The notes: generated by a model from the sequence alone, not told the origin. A DNA stretch of 64,000 bases from Scatomorpha stercorigallinarum (GCA_944387865.1 CALXGN010000003.1:117764-181763); one strand, 5' to 3'. Shown: positions 25,119 to 33,769, counted from the first letter of the stretch. Made by a program: numbers and translations.

Positions 25119-26120
25119 TCAGGCGGCGGGCTCCACGTCGCCGGCGGCGGTGCCGGCCTCGGGGACGGAGCCGTGCTCGTCGAGCAGGCCCTCATAGGTC
25201 TCGCCGGTGGAGAGCTCGTTGGCCTCGGCCACGAACTGGTCCATGCTGCCGTCCTCGATGGCCTGGGCGATGCCGCGGTTGATGAGCTCGAGCAGCACGG
25301 GGTTGTCAAGCTGCACGCCGATGGCGCTGCCGGCCTGATCGTAGGGCACGTCGAGCACGACGGCCAGGTCGGGGTTGGAGATGGCGTAGTTCTCAGCGAC
25401 GGCGGTCTCGATGAAGGCGCCGTCCAGGCCGCCGTTCACCAGCTCGGCCACGATGTCGGTGACCTTGGTGAGGATGACGACGCTGTTGGGGTCGCAGTAC
25501 TCATTGGCGAGGTCGGCCTGGATGGAGCCGTTCTGCGCGCCGATCTGGTACTCGGGGTGCTCCTTGAGCACGTCAAGGCTGGTGAACTCATCGACCCTGT
25601 CCTGGACGGTGACGAAGCTCTGGCCGCCGAGGTAGTAGAGGTCGGAGAAGGCCATCGCGCCCTCACGGGCGGGGTCCGGGCTGAGGCCGGCCATGCCGAT
25701 GTCAACGGTCTTCATGGCGAGCTCGTTGAGGACGCCGTCGAAGTCCATGGGGACGATCTCGCACTCCAGGCCCATGAAGTCGGCCAGGTACTGGGCGAGG
25801 GCCAGGTCGAAACCGGCCAGCACGGGCTCGCCGTTCTCGTCGATGGCGTAGAATTCATAGGGGGCGAAGTCGGGGCTGGTGGCCACGGTGAGGCAGCCGT
25901 CGGTGTAGGTCTCCAGCTGGGCCAGCAGGTCCTCGGTGCTCATGTCGGCGTAGGGGTCCTCTTCCTCCGCGGGCTCTTCGCTCTCGGCGGCGGGCTCTTC
26001 GCTCTCAGCAGCGGGGGCCTCGCTCTCGGCGGCGGGGCTTTCGGCGGCCGGCTCCTCGCCGCAGGCGGCGAGCGCGAACACCATCATCAGTGCAAGCAAC
26101 AGTGCAGTGAGCTTTTTCAT
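25119..26120 (-). CDS. Amino acid ABC transporter substrate-binding lipoprotein
   Basis: 333 residues. The signal is MKKLTALLLALMMVFALAACG (lipobox LAAC), followed by an Ala/Glu/Ser-rich linker of repeated AAESEEP units (about residues 24-52), then a family 3 solute-binding domain (TVATSPDFAPYEFYAIDENG, GFDLALAQYLADFMG). GAGG precedes the ATG by 8 bases. First gene of the operon ending in the AbgB-like hydrolase; the ligand is probably an amino acid or amino acid conjugate. Confidence 0.94.
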   Translation of the reverse strand: MKKLTALLLALMMVFALAACGEEPAAESPAAESEAPAAESEEPAAESEEPAEEEDPYADMSTEDLLAQLETYTDGCLTVATSPDFAPYEFYAIDENGEPVLAGFDLALAQYLADFMGLECEIVPMDFDGVLNELAMKTVDIGMAGLSPDPAREGAMAFSDLYYLGGQSFVTVQDRVDEFTSLDVLKEHPEYQIGAQNGSIQADLANEYCDPNSVVILTKVTDIVAELVNGGLDGAFIETAVAENYAISNPDLAVVLDVPYDQAGSAIGVQLDNPVLLELINRGIAQAIEDGSMDQFVAEANELSTGETYEGLLDEHGSVPEAGTAAGDVEPAA

Positions 26121-26181
26121 TTTCAATTCCTCTTTCCATTCCATTGTCCGGCGCCCTGGCGGCGCGGCTGTCTGTGCTTGA

Positions 26182-26210
26182 AAATATAACACTCCTGAGC
26201 TGCTTTGTCA
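26182..26210 (-). promoter_or_regulatory. Promoter of the amino acid ABC operon
   Basis: TTGACA (26210-26205), 17 bp, TATATT (26187-26182). The 140 bp beyond it, up to the zinc permease stop, hold no gene; they are AT-rich with a small GGCGCTTTAACGCC hairpin. Confidence 0.8.
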
Positions 26211-26353
26211 AGGCGAATATGCAGCAATATACGAAGTTTATGTAAAATTACCCGTTATTCACGCCTGCATATACATTATTCATTGCATAACGGCCGCAAA
26301 AATGGATATTTGGCGCTTTAACGCCCTGATGCCCGTCGAAATGCACAAACGCC

Positions 26354-27166
26354 CTACCGCCTCAGCAACCTGCCGGCCAGCGCAAATATACAGAAAGCGA
26401 GTATATCCGCGGCCACCACGCTCGCTCCGGAGGGGGTCTCCAGCGCGTAGCTGGCCGCCATGCCCGCGAGGAAGCAGGCCACGGAGAGCACGGCGGAGCA
26501 GACGGTGACGCCGCGGAAGGTGCGGAAAACGCGCATCGCCGAGAGCGGCGGGAAGATGAGCAGCGAGGAGATGAGCAGCGCGCCCATCATGCGCATCCCG
26601 AGCACCACGGTGACGGCCGTCAGCACGGCCAGCAGCGTGTTGTAGAGCTGCGCGCGCGTGCCGGTGGCGGCGGCGAAGGTCTCGTCGAAGGTGACGGCGA
26701 AGATGCGGTCATAGAGCAGCGTGAAGAGCGCGATCACCGCCGCGCAGAGCACGACGGAGAGGGCGGCGTCCGCGCGCGAGACGGTGAGGATGGAGCCGAA
26801 CATGTAGTTCGACACGTTCATGTTCATCCCGCTCGTGAGCGAGACGACGATCACGCCCAGGGCCAGCGCGCCGCTGGATATGAGGGCGATGGCGGCGTCG
26901 CCGCGGATGCGCCCGTTCTGCGATATGCGCAGCAGCAGCACGGCGGAGAGGGCCACCACCGGCACGGTGACGGCCAGCGGGGCCAGGCCCAGCGCCGTGG
27001 CCACGGCCAGGGAGCCGAAGCCCACGTGCGAGAGCCCGTCGCCGATCATCGAATAGCGCTTGAGCACCAGCGGCGTGCCCAACAGCGCCGCGCAGAGCGA
27101 CACCAGCACGCCCACCAGCAGCGCCCGGGCGAGGAAGGGGTAGGAGAGCATCTCGATGAATATCAT
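26354..27166 (-). CDS. znuB: Zinc/manganese ABC transporter permease
   Basis: 270 residues of the ABC-3 family with about eight hydrophobic spans, beginning IEMLSYPFLARALLVGVLVSLCAALLG and containing GDGLSHVGFGSLAVATALG, a family hallmark. One base separates it from the ATPase stop. Zinc is favoured by the His-rich binding protein and the Zur-like promoter element. Confidence 0.93.
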   Translation of the reverse strand: MIFIEMLSYPFLARALLVGVLVSLCAALLGTPLVLKRYSMIGDGLSHVGFGSLAVATALGLAPLAVTVPVVALSAVLLLRISQNGRIRGDAAIALISSGALALGVIVVSLTSGMNMNVSNYMFGSILTVSRADAALSVVLCAAVIALFTLLYDRIFAVTFDETFAAATGTRAQLYNTLLAVLTAVTVVLGMRMMGALLISSLLIFPPLSAMRVFRTFRGVTVCSAVLSVACFLAGMAASYALETPSGASVVAADILAFCIFALAGRLLRR

Positions 27167-27167
27167 G

Positions 27168-27869
27168 TCAGGCCCCTCCCCTCAGCCGGCGCAGCGCGCC
27201 GCTCTTCTCATAGTCCGCCACGCCGCCGAAAAAGAGCTGCTCATGCCCCAGGTGCAGGATGCGCGTGGCGTAGCGCAGCGCGGCGGAGACGTCGTGGGAC
27301 ACCATCACCACGGTCACGCCGTCGCAGAGGGTGATGAGCTTGAGCAGGTTGTACATCTCCGCCGTGGCCACGGGGTCGAGCCCGGCCACCGGCTCGTCGA
27401 GCAGCAGCAGCTTTTTGGTGGCGCAGAGGGCGCGGGCCAGCAGCACGCGCTGCTGCTGGCCGCCGGATAGGTCCTGGTAGCAGCGGTTTTTGAACTCCGC
27501 CATGCCCATGCGCTCCAGCTCGCGCTCGGCCTCCGCCCGGTCGGCCCGGGAGTAGAAGCATCTGCGGCCCAGCGAATTGAGCCTGCCGGAGAGCACCACC
27601 TCGAAAACGGAGGCGGGGAAATCCCGCTGCAGGGCCGTCTGCTGGGGAAGATAGCCGATCTCCCGCCTTTGCAGCCCATCGCCCAGCGTTATGGAGCCCG
27701 CGCTGGGCTCCTTCAGGCCCAGCAGGCCCTTCACCAGCGTCGATTTGCCGCTGCCGTTCTCGCCCACGATGCAGAGGTAGTCCCCCGCCTCCACGGCGAA
27801 ATCGACGCCGGAGAGCACGGTCTCCGCCCCGTAGGCGAAGGCCAGGCCCCTGCAAGTTATCAGCGCCAT
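27168..27869 (-). CDS. znuC: Zinc/manganese ABC transporter ATP-binding protein
   Basis: 233 residues. Walker A GENGSGKST, signature LSGGQQQRVLLARAL, Walker B LLLLDEPVAGLDP. The ATG overlaps the stop of the binding-protein gene (ATGA), so I prefer it over an upstream in-frame start inside that gene. Confidence 0.94.
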   Translation of the reverse strand: MALITCRGLAFAYGAETVLSGVDFAVEAGDYLCIVGENGSGKSTLVKGLLGLKEPSAGSITLGDGLQRREIGYLPQQTALQRDFPASVFEVVLSGRLNSLGRRCFYSRADRAEAERELERMGMAEFKNRCYQDLSGGQQQRVLLARALCATKKLLLLDEPVAGLDPVATAEMYNLLKLITLCDGVTVVMVSHDVSAALRYATRILHLGHEQLFFGGVADYEKSGALRRLRGGA

Positions 27870-28819
27870 CAGCCCAGCGCCTCCTTCAGCACGCCCACGT
27901 TCTCCCACATGAGCTCAAGATAGGTCACGCCCGCGTCGAACTGCGCGCGCGTGACGTTGTGACAGGCGTTGAACTGCCGCTTTGCGGCGCCCGTCTCGTC
28001 GCAGACCGTGTCCGCCATCAGCTCGTTGGAGAGCTCTATGTGAAACACCACGGGTATGTCCTCCTCCCTCACCTTGTCGATTATAAATGCCACCGTTGCG
28101 GCGCTCGGCTCGGCGTCGTCCGCGCAGCCGGGGAAGGCCGCGTAGTATTCAAGCCCGTAGGCCCGCGCGAAGTACAGCAGCGGGAAGCGGTCGGCGAAAA
28201 TAATGGTCTTCCGCGCCCCGTTGTTGACCACGTCCCAAAAGGCCGCGTCCAGCTCCTCGAGCTCCGCCTTGTAGGCGGCCAGGTTGGCCTCGTACTCCTC
28301 CGCGCCGTCCGGGTCCGCCTCGCAGAGCGCGGCGGCGGTCTTCTCGCAGATGAGCGCGGCGTTGCGCGGGCTGGTCCAGACGTGCTCGTCGTATTCGGCC
28401 TCATGGCCGTGATCGTGGCCGGCGTGGGCGTCCTCCGTCTCCATGCCCTCCACGGTCTCCTCCTCCAGCAGCTCCACGCAGTCCATCAGCGTCACGGCGC
28501 GAACGCCCTCGCCCACGCTCGCGAGCACGTCCGCCACCCAGGCGTCGCTCTCGCCGCCGGTATAGATGAACACGTCGCAGTTTTGTATGTTTATGATGTC
28601 CTTGGGCGTGGGCTCGAAGGAGTGCGTCTCGCTGCCCGGCGGTATCAGCAGCTCCGCCTGCCCACGCCCGCCCAGCAGCTGCCGCGCGAAGTCCCAGGCG
28701 GCAAAGCCCGTCGCCACCACGGAGACGCCCTCCGGCTCCGCGCGCGCCGCCCTCGCCGAGCAGCCGCCCAGCGCCAGCAGCGCCGCCGATAAGAGCAGCG
28801 CCAGTATCCTCTTGCTCAT
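27869..28819 (-). CDS. znuA: Zinc ABC transporter substrate-binding lipoprotein
   Basis: 316 residues, lipobox LALGGCS. A cluster A-1 binding fold with the first metal His in GSETHSFEPTPKD, a His/Asp-rich flexible loop (HAGHDHGHEAEYDEH) that marks zinc-specific members, and later His/Glu in VVFHIELSNELMADT. Order binding protein-ATPase-permease. Transcribed from a promoter 110 bp upstream overlapped by a Zur-like dyad. Confidence 0.94.
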   Translation of the reverse strand: MSKRILALLLSAALLALGGCSARAARAEPEGVSVVATGFAAWDFARQLLGGRGQAELLIPPGSETHSFEPTPKDIINIQNCDVFIYTGGESDAWVADVLASVGEGVRAVTLMDCVELLEEETVEGMETEDAHAGHDHGHEAEYDEHVWTSPRNAALICEKTAAALCEADPDGAEEYEANLAAYKAELEELDAAFWDVVNNGARKTIIFADRFPLLYFARAYGLEYYAAFPGCADDAEPSAATVAFIIDKVREEDIPVVFHIELSNELMADTVCDETGAAKRQFNACHNVTRAQFDAGVTYLELMWENVGVLKEALG

Positions 28820-28926
28820 TTCTGTCCGTCCTCTCGGGGAAATCAAATAATATTACCACAACACCCGCCCAATGTCCAGCCAGCCAAACTGCGTGTGGAG
28901 GCATTTGCCTGCGGCCCGCGCCCCTC

Positions 28927-28964
28927 TAAGTCGGTAATATAATCGACTTACTTAACCAAATCAA
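28927..28964 (-). promoter_or_regulatory. Promoter with Zur-like operator for the zinc ABC operon
   Basis: TTGATT (28964-28959), 17 bp, TATATT (28941-28936). The dyad TAAGTCG-N10-CGACTTA (28927-28950) covers the -10 box and half the spacer. It resembles the Firmicute Zur box (TAAATCG-N9-CGATTTA), so zinc-loaded Zur would repress. Confidence 0.7.
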
Positions 28965-28977
28965 CCCACGATTTTCG

Positions 28978-29498
28978 CTGACTGAAGGCCCCCGCAAGGG
29001 GGCCAGTGCCACCCCATTTCTTTGGTCTTGCCCAAAGAAACGGGTGTGGCGCCCCAAAGAAAAACGCCCAGGCTGCGCCTGGAGGCAGATGCGCTGCGCG
29101 CCTCACTAACGGAGGCTATCCGTTGGTGAGGCGCGCTTCTTTGCATCCAAGCGCAGCTTGGCCGTCCGTGCACTGCTTCGCTTTCGCTCGCGGCACTGCC
29201 GATCATAAACTTGTCAGCGGCGCGAGCGTAAGCGAAGCCAACCGCGGTCGGCGTTGGGCAAAGCCATCCGACACCGGGATGACCACCCGAAAGTCAGTCA
29301 CCACTCAAACTTACGGGCAGATTTTACGTATCAACACGCACCAAAGCGGTTTTCTCTTTGGAGTCTGAGGGGTTTCTTTTTGACAAGACAAAAAGAAATC
29401 TCTCAGAAATGGGTCGCAGGGACGTTAAGTCCCTGCACCCCCCTCCCTGCGGGCGGGCCGCAGGCAAGCACCGGCGGCCGTTGGCCGCCGCAGCCTGG
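28978..29498 (+). repeat. Intergenic mosaic repeat copy 3 (module B)
   Basis: Gene-free gap. It begins with an inverted piece of the copy 1 hairpin (28999-29061) and a CAGGCTGCGCCTGG dyad. Then follow the GCGAGCGTAAGCGAAGC run, GGGATGACCAC, and the core hairpin 29364-29407 (TCTGAGGGGTTTCTTTTTG arms). It ends GCGGCCGTTGGCCGC...GCAGCCTGG directly at the stop codon of the AIM24-type gene. Confidence 0.9.
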
Positions 29499-30179
29499 TC
29501 AGGAGCTCTGGGTGGGGAGGAAGGGCGCGAGGGCGGCGGCGAGGCCGCTGACGGGCATGGACTGGAGCGTGACGCGGCCGGGGCCGGTGACGACGGTGTT
29601 GAAGAGCCCCTCGCCGCCGAACAGCACGTTTTTCACGCCCTTTATCATCTGGATATCCACCGAGCAGGTGGCGTCCATCATCGCCAGGTTGCCGCTGTCC
29701 ACGATGATGCTCTGCCCGCGCGCGAGCTCATACTCCACGGCCGTGCCGTCGATCTCCAGGAAGGCCATGCCGCTGCCGCTGAGCTGCTGCAGTATGAAGC
29801 CCTCGCCGGAGAAGAGCCCGGCGCTGAAGCGCTTCTGGAAGAACACGGAGAGCTCCACCCCGGCTTCGGAGGCGAGGAAGGCGCTCTTCTGCACCACGAT
29901 GGGGCGGTCGGGCGTTATCCGCACCGCCTTGATGGCGCCGGGGAAGCTGGAGGCGAAGGCGATCAGCCCGCGGCCGCGCTCGGCGGTGTAGGTGTTCTGG
30001 AAAATGGATTCGCCGGAGAAAAGCCGCCCGAAGGCCTTGCCAAAGCCGCCCGCGCCCGTCTCCATGCGCATGTTGGGGCTCATCCAGGCCATCGAGCCGC
30101 GCTCGGTTATCATCTGCTCGCCGGATTCAAGCTCGCATATCACCACGGGCGTGGGCTCGCCGGTTATCTCATAAGTCAT
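29499..30179 (-). CDS. AIM24/TIGR00266 family protein
   Basis: 226 residues, a beta-helix-type protein seen across bacteria. Signature pieces are VICELESGEQMITERGSMAWMSPN, the SGEGFILQQLSGSG centre and GQSIIVDSGNLAMMDATC. Function is unknown in bacteria; the mitochondrial relative AIM24 shapes the inner membrane. The ATG before TYEITG sits 8 bases after GGAGG. Monocistronic; its TGA is directly followed by repeat module B. Confidence 0.92.
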   Translation of the reverse strand: MTYEITGEPTPVVICELESGEQMITERGSMAWMSPNMRMETGAGGFGKAFGRLFSGESIFQNTYTAERGRGLIAFASSFPGAIKAVRITPDRPIVVQKSAFLASEAGVELSVFFQKRFSAGLFSGEGFILQQLSGSGMAFLEIDGTAVEYELARGQSIIVDSGNLAMMDATCSVDIQMIKGVKNVLFGGEGLFNTVVTGPGRVTLQSMPVSGLAAALAPFLPTQSS

Positions 30180-30278
30180 GTTCAAACCTCCTTTATCGTT
30201 TCCCTCTTATGGGGCGCGGCGTGTCCGCTCGGGATGATAATACCATCTCCCGCCGCCGCGGTCAACGGCCAATGCCGC

Positions 30279-30307
30279 TTGAAGGCCGCGCCGCGCTGTG
30301 ATATACT
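30279..30307 (+). promoter_or_regulatory. Promoter of the UPF0173/Nudix pair
   Basis: TTGAAG (30279-30284), 17 bp, TATACT (30302-30307). Confidence 0.65.
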
Positions 30308-30337
30308 GATCTAAAATCGTTTTGAGGAGGTATCCGC

Positions 30338-30949
30338 ATGAAAATAACCTGGTACGGCCACTCCTGCTTCAAGATGGAGTCCCCCGCCGGTAGCGTGATC
30401 TTCGACCCCTATGAGCGCGGCTCCGTCCCCGGCTGCGAACTGCCCATGGGCCTCAGCGCCGACATCGTGCTGTGCAGCCACGGCCACGGCGACCACAACG
30501 CCGCCTCCCTCGTTTCCGTCTCCGGCGCGCAGACCGACTACACGGTGGAGACGATGTTCTGCTGGCACGACGACGCGCAGGGCGCCAAGCGCGGCGACAA
30601 CCTCATCCGCATCGTCTCCGGCGGCGGCTTCCGCGTGGCCCACCTGGGCGACATCGGCCACATGCTGCCGGACTCCCAGATCAGGATACTTCACGGCGTG
30701 GACGCGCTCATGATCCCCGTCGGCGGCTATTACACCATCGACGCCGCCACGGCCAGGGCGCTGGTGGAGAGGATCGAGCCCGCCGTCACTTTCCCCATGC
30801 ACTACCGCGGCGAGGGCTTCGGCCTGGAGCCCATCGGCACGCTGGAGGAGTACACGCGCCTGTGCGGCAACGTGGAATACATCGACGGCAACAGCTATGA
30901 GCTCACGCCCGGCGAGGGGCCCAAGACGGTCGTCCTGCGGCTCAAATGA
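30338..30949 (+). CDS. UPF0173 metallo-beta-lactamase-fold hydrolase
   Basis: 203 residues. MKITWYGHSCFKMES is the family opening, CSHGHGDHNA the zinc motif HxHxDH, HLGDIGH and FPMHYRG the remaining ligands. YtkL-like proteins are predicted metal-dependent hydrolases with unknown substrate. ATGA overlap with the Nudix gene; ribosome site GAGGAGG. Confidence 0.94.
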   Translation: MKITWYGHSCFKMESPAGSVIFDPYERGSVPGCELPMGLSADIVLCSHGHGDHNAASLVSVSGAQTDYTVETMFCWHDDAQGAKRGDNLIRIVSGGGFRVAHLGDIGHMLPDSQIRILHGVDALMIPVGGYYTIDAATARALVERIEPAVTFPMHYRGEGFGLEPIGTLEEYTRLCGNVEYIDGNSYELTPGEGPKTVVLRLK

Positions 30950-31509
30950 AGCTCGAGGGCATCACCAAAGTCGGCGGCGGGGCGTATCTCAGCCGCTACG
31001 ACCTGCGCTACCGCACGCCATCCGGCGGCGAGAAGATATACGAGATGTTCTCGCGCGACGGCAGCATCGACGGCGAGGAGCGGCTGCGCTCGCCGCGCGT
31101 GGACGCGGTGATGATCATCATGACCGACCGCGCGCAGGAGCGCCTGCTGCTGGTGCGCGAGTTCCGGCTGGAGCTGGACCGGGAGATCTACGGCCTGCCC
31201 GCCGGGCTCATCGACCCGGGCGAGACGCCGGAAGAGGCCGCGCGGCGCGAGCTGAAGGAGGAGACGGGCCTCGACCTCGTCTCCATCCGCCGCGTGCTGC
31301 CCCCGGCCTACAGCGCGGTGGGGCTCTCCAACGAGCAGTGCGTCTGCGTTTTCGGCACGGCGGAGGGCGATATCGCCCCCTGCAAGGAGACCGGCGAGGA
31401 GATCACCGCCCGCTGGTACTCCAAGGGCGAGCTGCGCGAGATGCTCCGGCGCGAACACTTCGGCTCCTGGGCGCAGGCCTACAGCTACATGTGGACCGAA
31501 GGCTTCTGA
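30946..31509 (+). CDS. Nudix hydrolase (ADP-sugar pyrophosphatase type)
   Basis: 187 residues. The Nudix box GLIDPGETPEEAARREL with KEETG fits GX5EX7REUXEEXGU. The LVREFRLELDREIYGLPAG segment before it and SAVGLSNEQ after it are typical of ADP-ribose/ADP-sugar pyrophosphatases. It overlaps the UPF0173 gene by 4 bases. The TGA is directly joined to repeat module B (CCAGGCTGCGGC). Confidence 0.92.
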   Translation: MKLEGITKVGGGAYLSRYDLRYRTPSGGEKIYEMFSRDGSIDGEERLRSPRVDAVMIIMTDRAQERLLLVREFRLELDREIYGLPAGLIDPGETPEEAARRELKEETGLDLVSIRRVLPPAYSAVGLSNEQCVCVFGTAEGDIAPCKETGEEITARWYSKGELREMLRREHFGSWAQAYSYMWTEGF

Positions 31510-32011
31510 CCAGGCTGCGGCCCAATACTGAGAGATTTCTTTTGCTTGCGCCAAAAGAAACCCCTCAGACTCCAAAGAAAAGCGCTCCGGCGGTAGTCGG
31601 AGCGTTTTTTGCGTGTTTTTATGGGTTTCCAGTCATCAAACGTGGTCATCCCGTTGTCGAATGAGTTTTCAGCATCGCCGGCCGTGCGTTGCTCCCTGCG
31701 GTCGCGGCACTAACGATTACAATCCCGTCAGCGGCGCGAGCGAAGCGAAGCCAACCGCGGTCGGCGATGTGCAAAGCCATCCGATGACGGGATGACCACC
31801 TGAAAGTCAGTCACGACCCGGACTAACGTGCAGATCATACCTACCGACAAGCACCAAAGCGGTTTTCTCTTTGGAGTCTGAGGGGTTTCTTTTTGACAAG
31901 ACAAAAAGAAATCTCTCAGAATAGGGGAGCAGGGGCCCTCGCCCCTGCACTCCCCCGCCTGCGGGCGGCGCGCAGCGCAAATGCCTGCGGCCGTTGGCCG
32001 CCGCAGCCTGG
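31510..32011. repeat. Intergenic mosaic repeat copy 4 (two inverted B modules)
   Basis: Gap between convergent genes holding two B modules facing each other. One starts at the Nudix stop (31510; hairpin about 31532-31571); the other starts at the spoVAE stop and runs leftward (hairpin 31877-31920). The middle has the GCGAGCGAAGCGAAGC run and GATGACGGGATGACCAC. No gene. Confidence 0.9.
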
Positions 32012-32377
32012 TCATTTTTCATGCGGCTTGAAAATGACCGCCGCGAGCGCGCCGGCGCACATGGCGGCGGTGATGCCGGCGGCGGCCGCGGAGAGCCCGC
32101 CGGTGAGCGCGCCCAGTAGCCCGTGTTCGGCCACCGCCTCGCGCACGCCGCGCGCGAGCAGGTTGCCAAATCCCGGCAGCGGCACCGTGGCCCCCGCGCC
32201 GGCCCACTCGGCAAAGGGGCCGTAGAGCCCCAGCGCGCCCAGGGCCGTCCCCAGCACCACGCAGAGCGTGAGTATACGCGCGGGCGTCAGCCCCGTCTTG
32301 TCGATCAGCAGCTCGGCCAGGCAGCATATGGCCCCGCCCACGAGGAAAGCCTTCAGGCAGGCGATGAACAGCTCCAT
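32012..32377 (-). CDS. spoVAE: Stage V sporulation protein AE
   Basis: 121 residues, a small membrane protein with about four hydrophobic segments. LVGGAICCLAELLIDKTGLTPARIL, LGLYGPFAEWAGAGATVPLPGFGN and the FKPHEK tail match SpoVAE(b). With SpoVAC and SpoVAD it forms the channel moving Ca-dipicolinate into the forespore and out at germination. The ATG follows GGGAGG, which overlaps the spoVAD stop. Confidence 0.95.
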   Translation of the reverse strand: MELFIACLKAFLVGGAICCLAELLIDKTGLTPARILTLCVVLGTALGALGLYGPFAEWAGAGATVPLPGFGNLLARGVREAVAEHGLLGALTGGLSAAAAGITAAMCAGALAAVIFKPHEK

Positions 32378-32379
32378 TT

Positions 32380-33372
32380 TCAGCACCTCCCGCTCTCGAT
32401 GGCCACGGCGTGGCAGATGGCGGGTATGCTCTCGCCCTGCTGGGCGGTCGTGGGGCTCATCAGCGCGCCGGTGGCGGCGAAGAGCACGCGCCGCCAGAGC
32501 CCGTCGCGCATCCCGCGCAGGAAGTGCCCCGTGAGGACGCTGGCCGAGCAGCCGCAGCCGGAGCCGCCGCAGTGCGTATCCTGCCGCTCGATGTCGTAGA
32601 TGAGCACGCCGCAGTCCATGTAGTTCGGCCCCAGATCGACGCCGTCGGCGGCGAACAGGTCGCGCAGTATCTCCTGCCCCAGGCGGCCGAGGTCGCCGGT
32701 GAGGACGACGTCGTAATAGTCCGGCCCGCGGCCCGTCTGTTCAAAATGCCGCTTCAGCGTGTCGTAGGCCGCGGGGGCCATGGCCGCGCCCATGTTCGCC
32801 ATATCTTTGATGCCGGCGTCCACGATGCGCCCCGGCGTGAAGCGTGTTACATATGGCCCCGCGCCCTCGCGCGAGAGCACCACGCAGCCCGCGCCGGTGA
32901 CGGTCCACTGGGCGGTGGGCGTGCGCACGCCGCCGTATTCGAGCGGGTAGCGGAACTGCCGCTCCGCCGAGCAGAAGTGCGAGCCGGTGGCCGCCGCGGC
33001 GCTCTCGAAATATCCCCCGTCCACCAGCAGCGCGGCCAGGCCCAGGGACTCGGCCATGGTGGAGCAGGCCCCATAGAGCCCGAAAAACGGCGCCGCCACC
33101 CCGCGCACGGCGTAGGCCGAGCCGGCGCACTGGTTGAGCAGGTCGCCCGCGAGCACGCAGCCGGGCGCGCCGCCGGCGCGCTCCGCCGCCATGTCTATGG
33201 CCCGCCGGAGCATGGCGCTCTCGGCCTTCTCCCAGCTGTCCTGCCCGGCGCGGGCGTCCGGCTCCACGGCGTCGAAGCGCCGGCCCAGCGGCCCGTCCGC
33301 CTCCTTCTGCCCCACGACGGAGGCAAACGCCGACACCGCCGGCGCGTTCTTCAAAACGAGCGTCTCGCCCAT
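32380..33372 (-). CDS. spoVAD: Stage V sporulation protein AD
   Basis: 330 residues, a thiolase-fold protein that binds dipicolinic acid on the spore inner membrane. Typical pieces are AGDLLNQCAGSAYAVRG, PFFGLYGACSTMAESL, SHFCSAERQFRYPLEYG and YMDCGVLIYD. Followed by spoVAE, but no spoVAC lies next to it here. A forespore sigma-G-like promoter lies just upstream. Confidence 0.96.
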   Translation of the reverse strand: MGETLVLKNAPAVSAFASVVGQKEADGPLGRRFDAVEPDARAGQDSWEKAESAMLRRAIDMAAERAGGAPGCVLAGDLLNQCAGSAYAVRGVAAPFFGLYGACSTMAESLGLAALLVDGGYFESAAAATGSHFCSAERQFRYPLEYGGVRTPTAQWTVTGAGCVVLSREGAGPYVTRFTPGRIVDAGIKDMANMGAAMAPAAYDTLKRHFEQTGRGPDYYDVVLTGDLGRLGQEILRDLFAADGVDLGPNYMDCGVLIYDIERQDTHCGGSGCGCSASVLTGHFLRGMRDGLWRRVLFAATGALMSPTTAQQGESIPAICHAVAIESGRC

Positions 33373-33390
33373 CGCATATCACCTCGGCCT

Positions 33391-33420
33391 TAGTGTGCCA
33401 GAAGCGGCGCGCCGTTATTC
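33391..33420 (-). promoter_or_regulatory. Candidate sigma-G promoter of spoVAD-spoVAE
   Basis: GAATA (33420-33416), 18 bp, CACACTA (33397-33391), close to the sigma-G consensus GHATR-N18-CATnnTA; a forespore factor is expected for spoVA genes. Confidence 0.5.
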
Positions 33421-33442
33421 CAAATGTTGCACCGGCGGCTTT

Positions 33443-33736
33443 TCAACGCACGTCTATGTACAGCTCGCAGCCCTCCGGCAGGTACGGCTCCAGCTCGGCG
33501 GCGATCGCGAGCTGCAGCTCGCGCGCACGCTGCGCGCTCATGGCCCCGCCCGCTTCGCTGCGCGCGGCCACCACCAGCGCCCCTTCCGCGCGCAGGGCGT
33601 TGAACCGGCATCCCCAGCGCCGCGCCGCGTCCCAGCCGCGCACGGCCTCCAGCGCCGGCTCCAGCCCGCCGCAGCCGCAGCCCGAGAGCGCCAGCAGCAG
33701 CCCCGCCAGCAGCAACAGCGCCGCCGCGCGCTTCAT
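33443..33736 (-). CDS. Small lipoprotein, function unknown
   Basis: 97 residues: MKRAAALLLLAGLLLALSGCG (lipidated Cys about 20), then a short domain with EALVVAARSEAGGAMSAQRA-like and LPEGCELYIDV stretches. The Cys pattern CGCGG follows the lipobox. No family recognised. It lies upstream of spoVAD, but a separate sigma-G-like promoter sits between them; a sporulation role is only a guess. Confidence 0.6.
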   Translation of the reverse strand: MKRAAALLLLAGLLLALSGCGCGGLEPALEAVRGWDAARRWGCRFNALRAEGALVVAARSEAGGAMSAQRARELQLAIAAELEPYLPEGCELYIDVR

Positions 33737-33769
33737 ATCGCTCACCCCTTTGCGTGTACACTACATTTT

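Noticed and set aside
29358..29500. Recurring peptide ESEGFLFDKTKRNLSE in several intergenic regions
   Set aside because: It is the translation of the module B hairpin. It appears in different frames and contexts, with no ribosome site and no conserved stop, so it is not a gene family.
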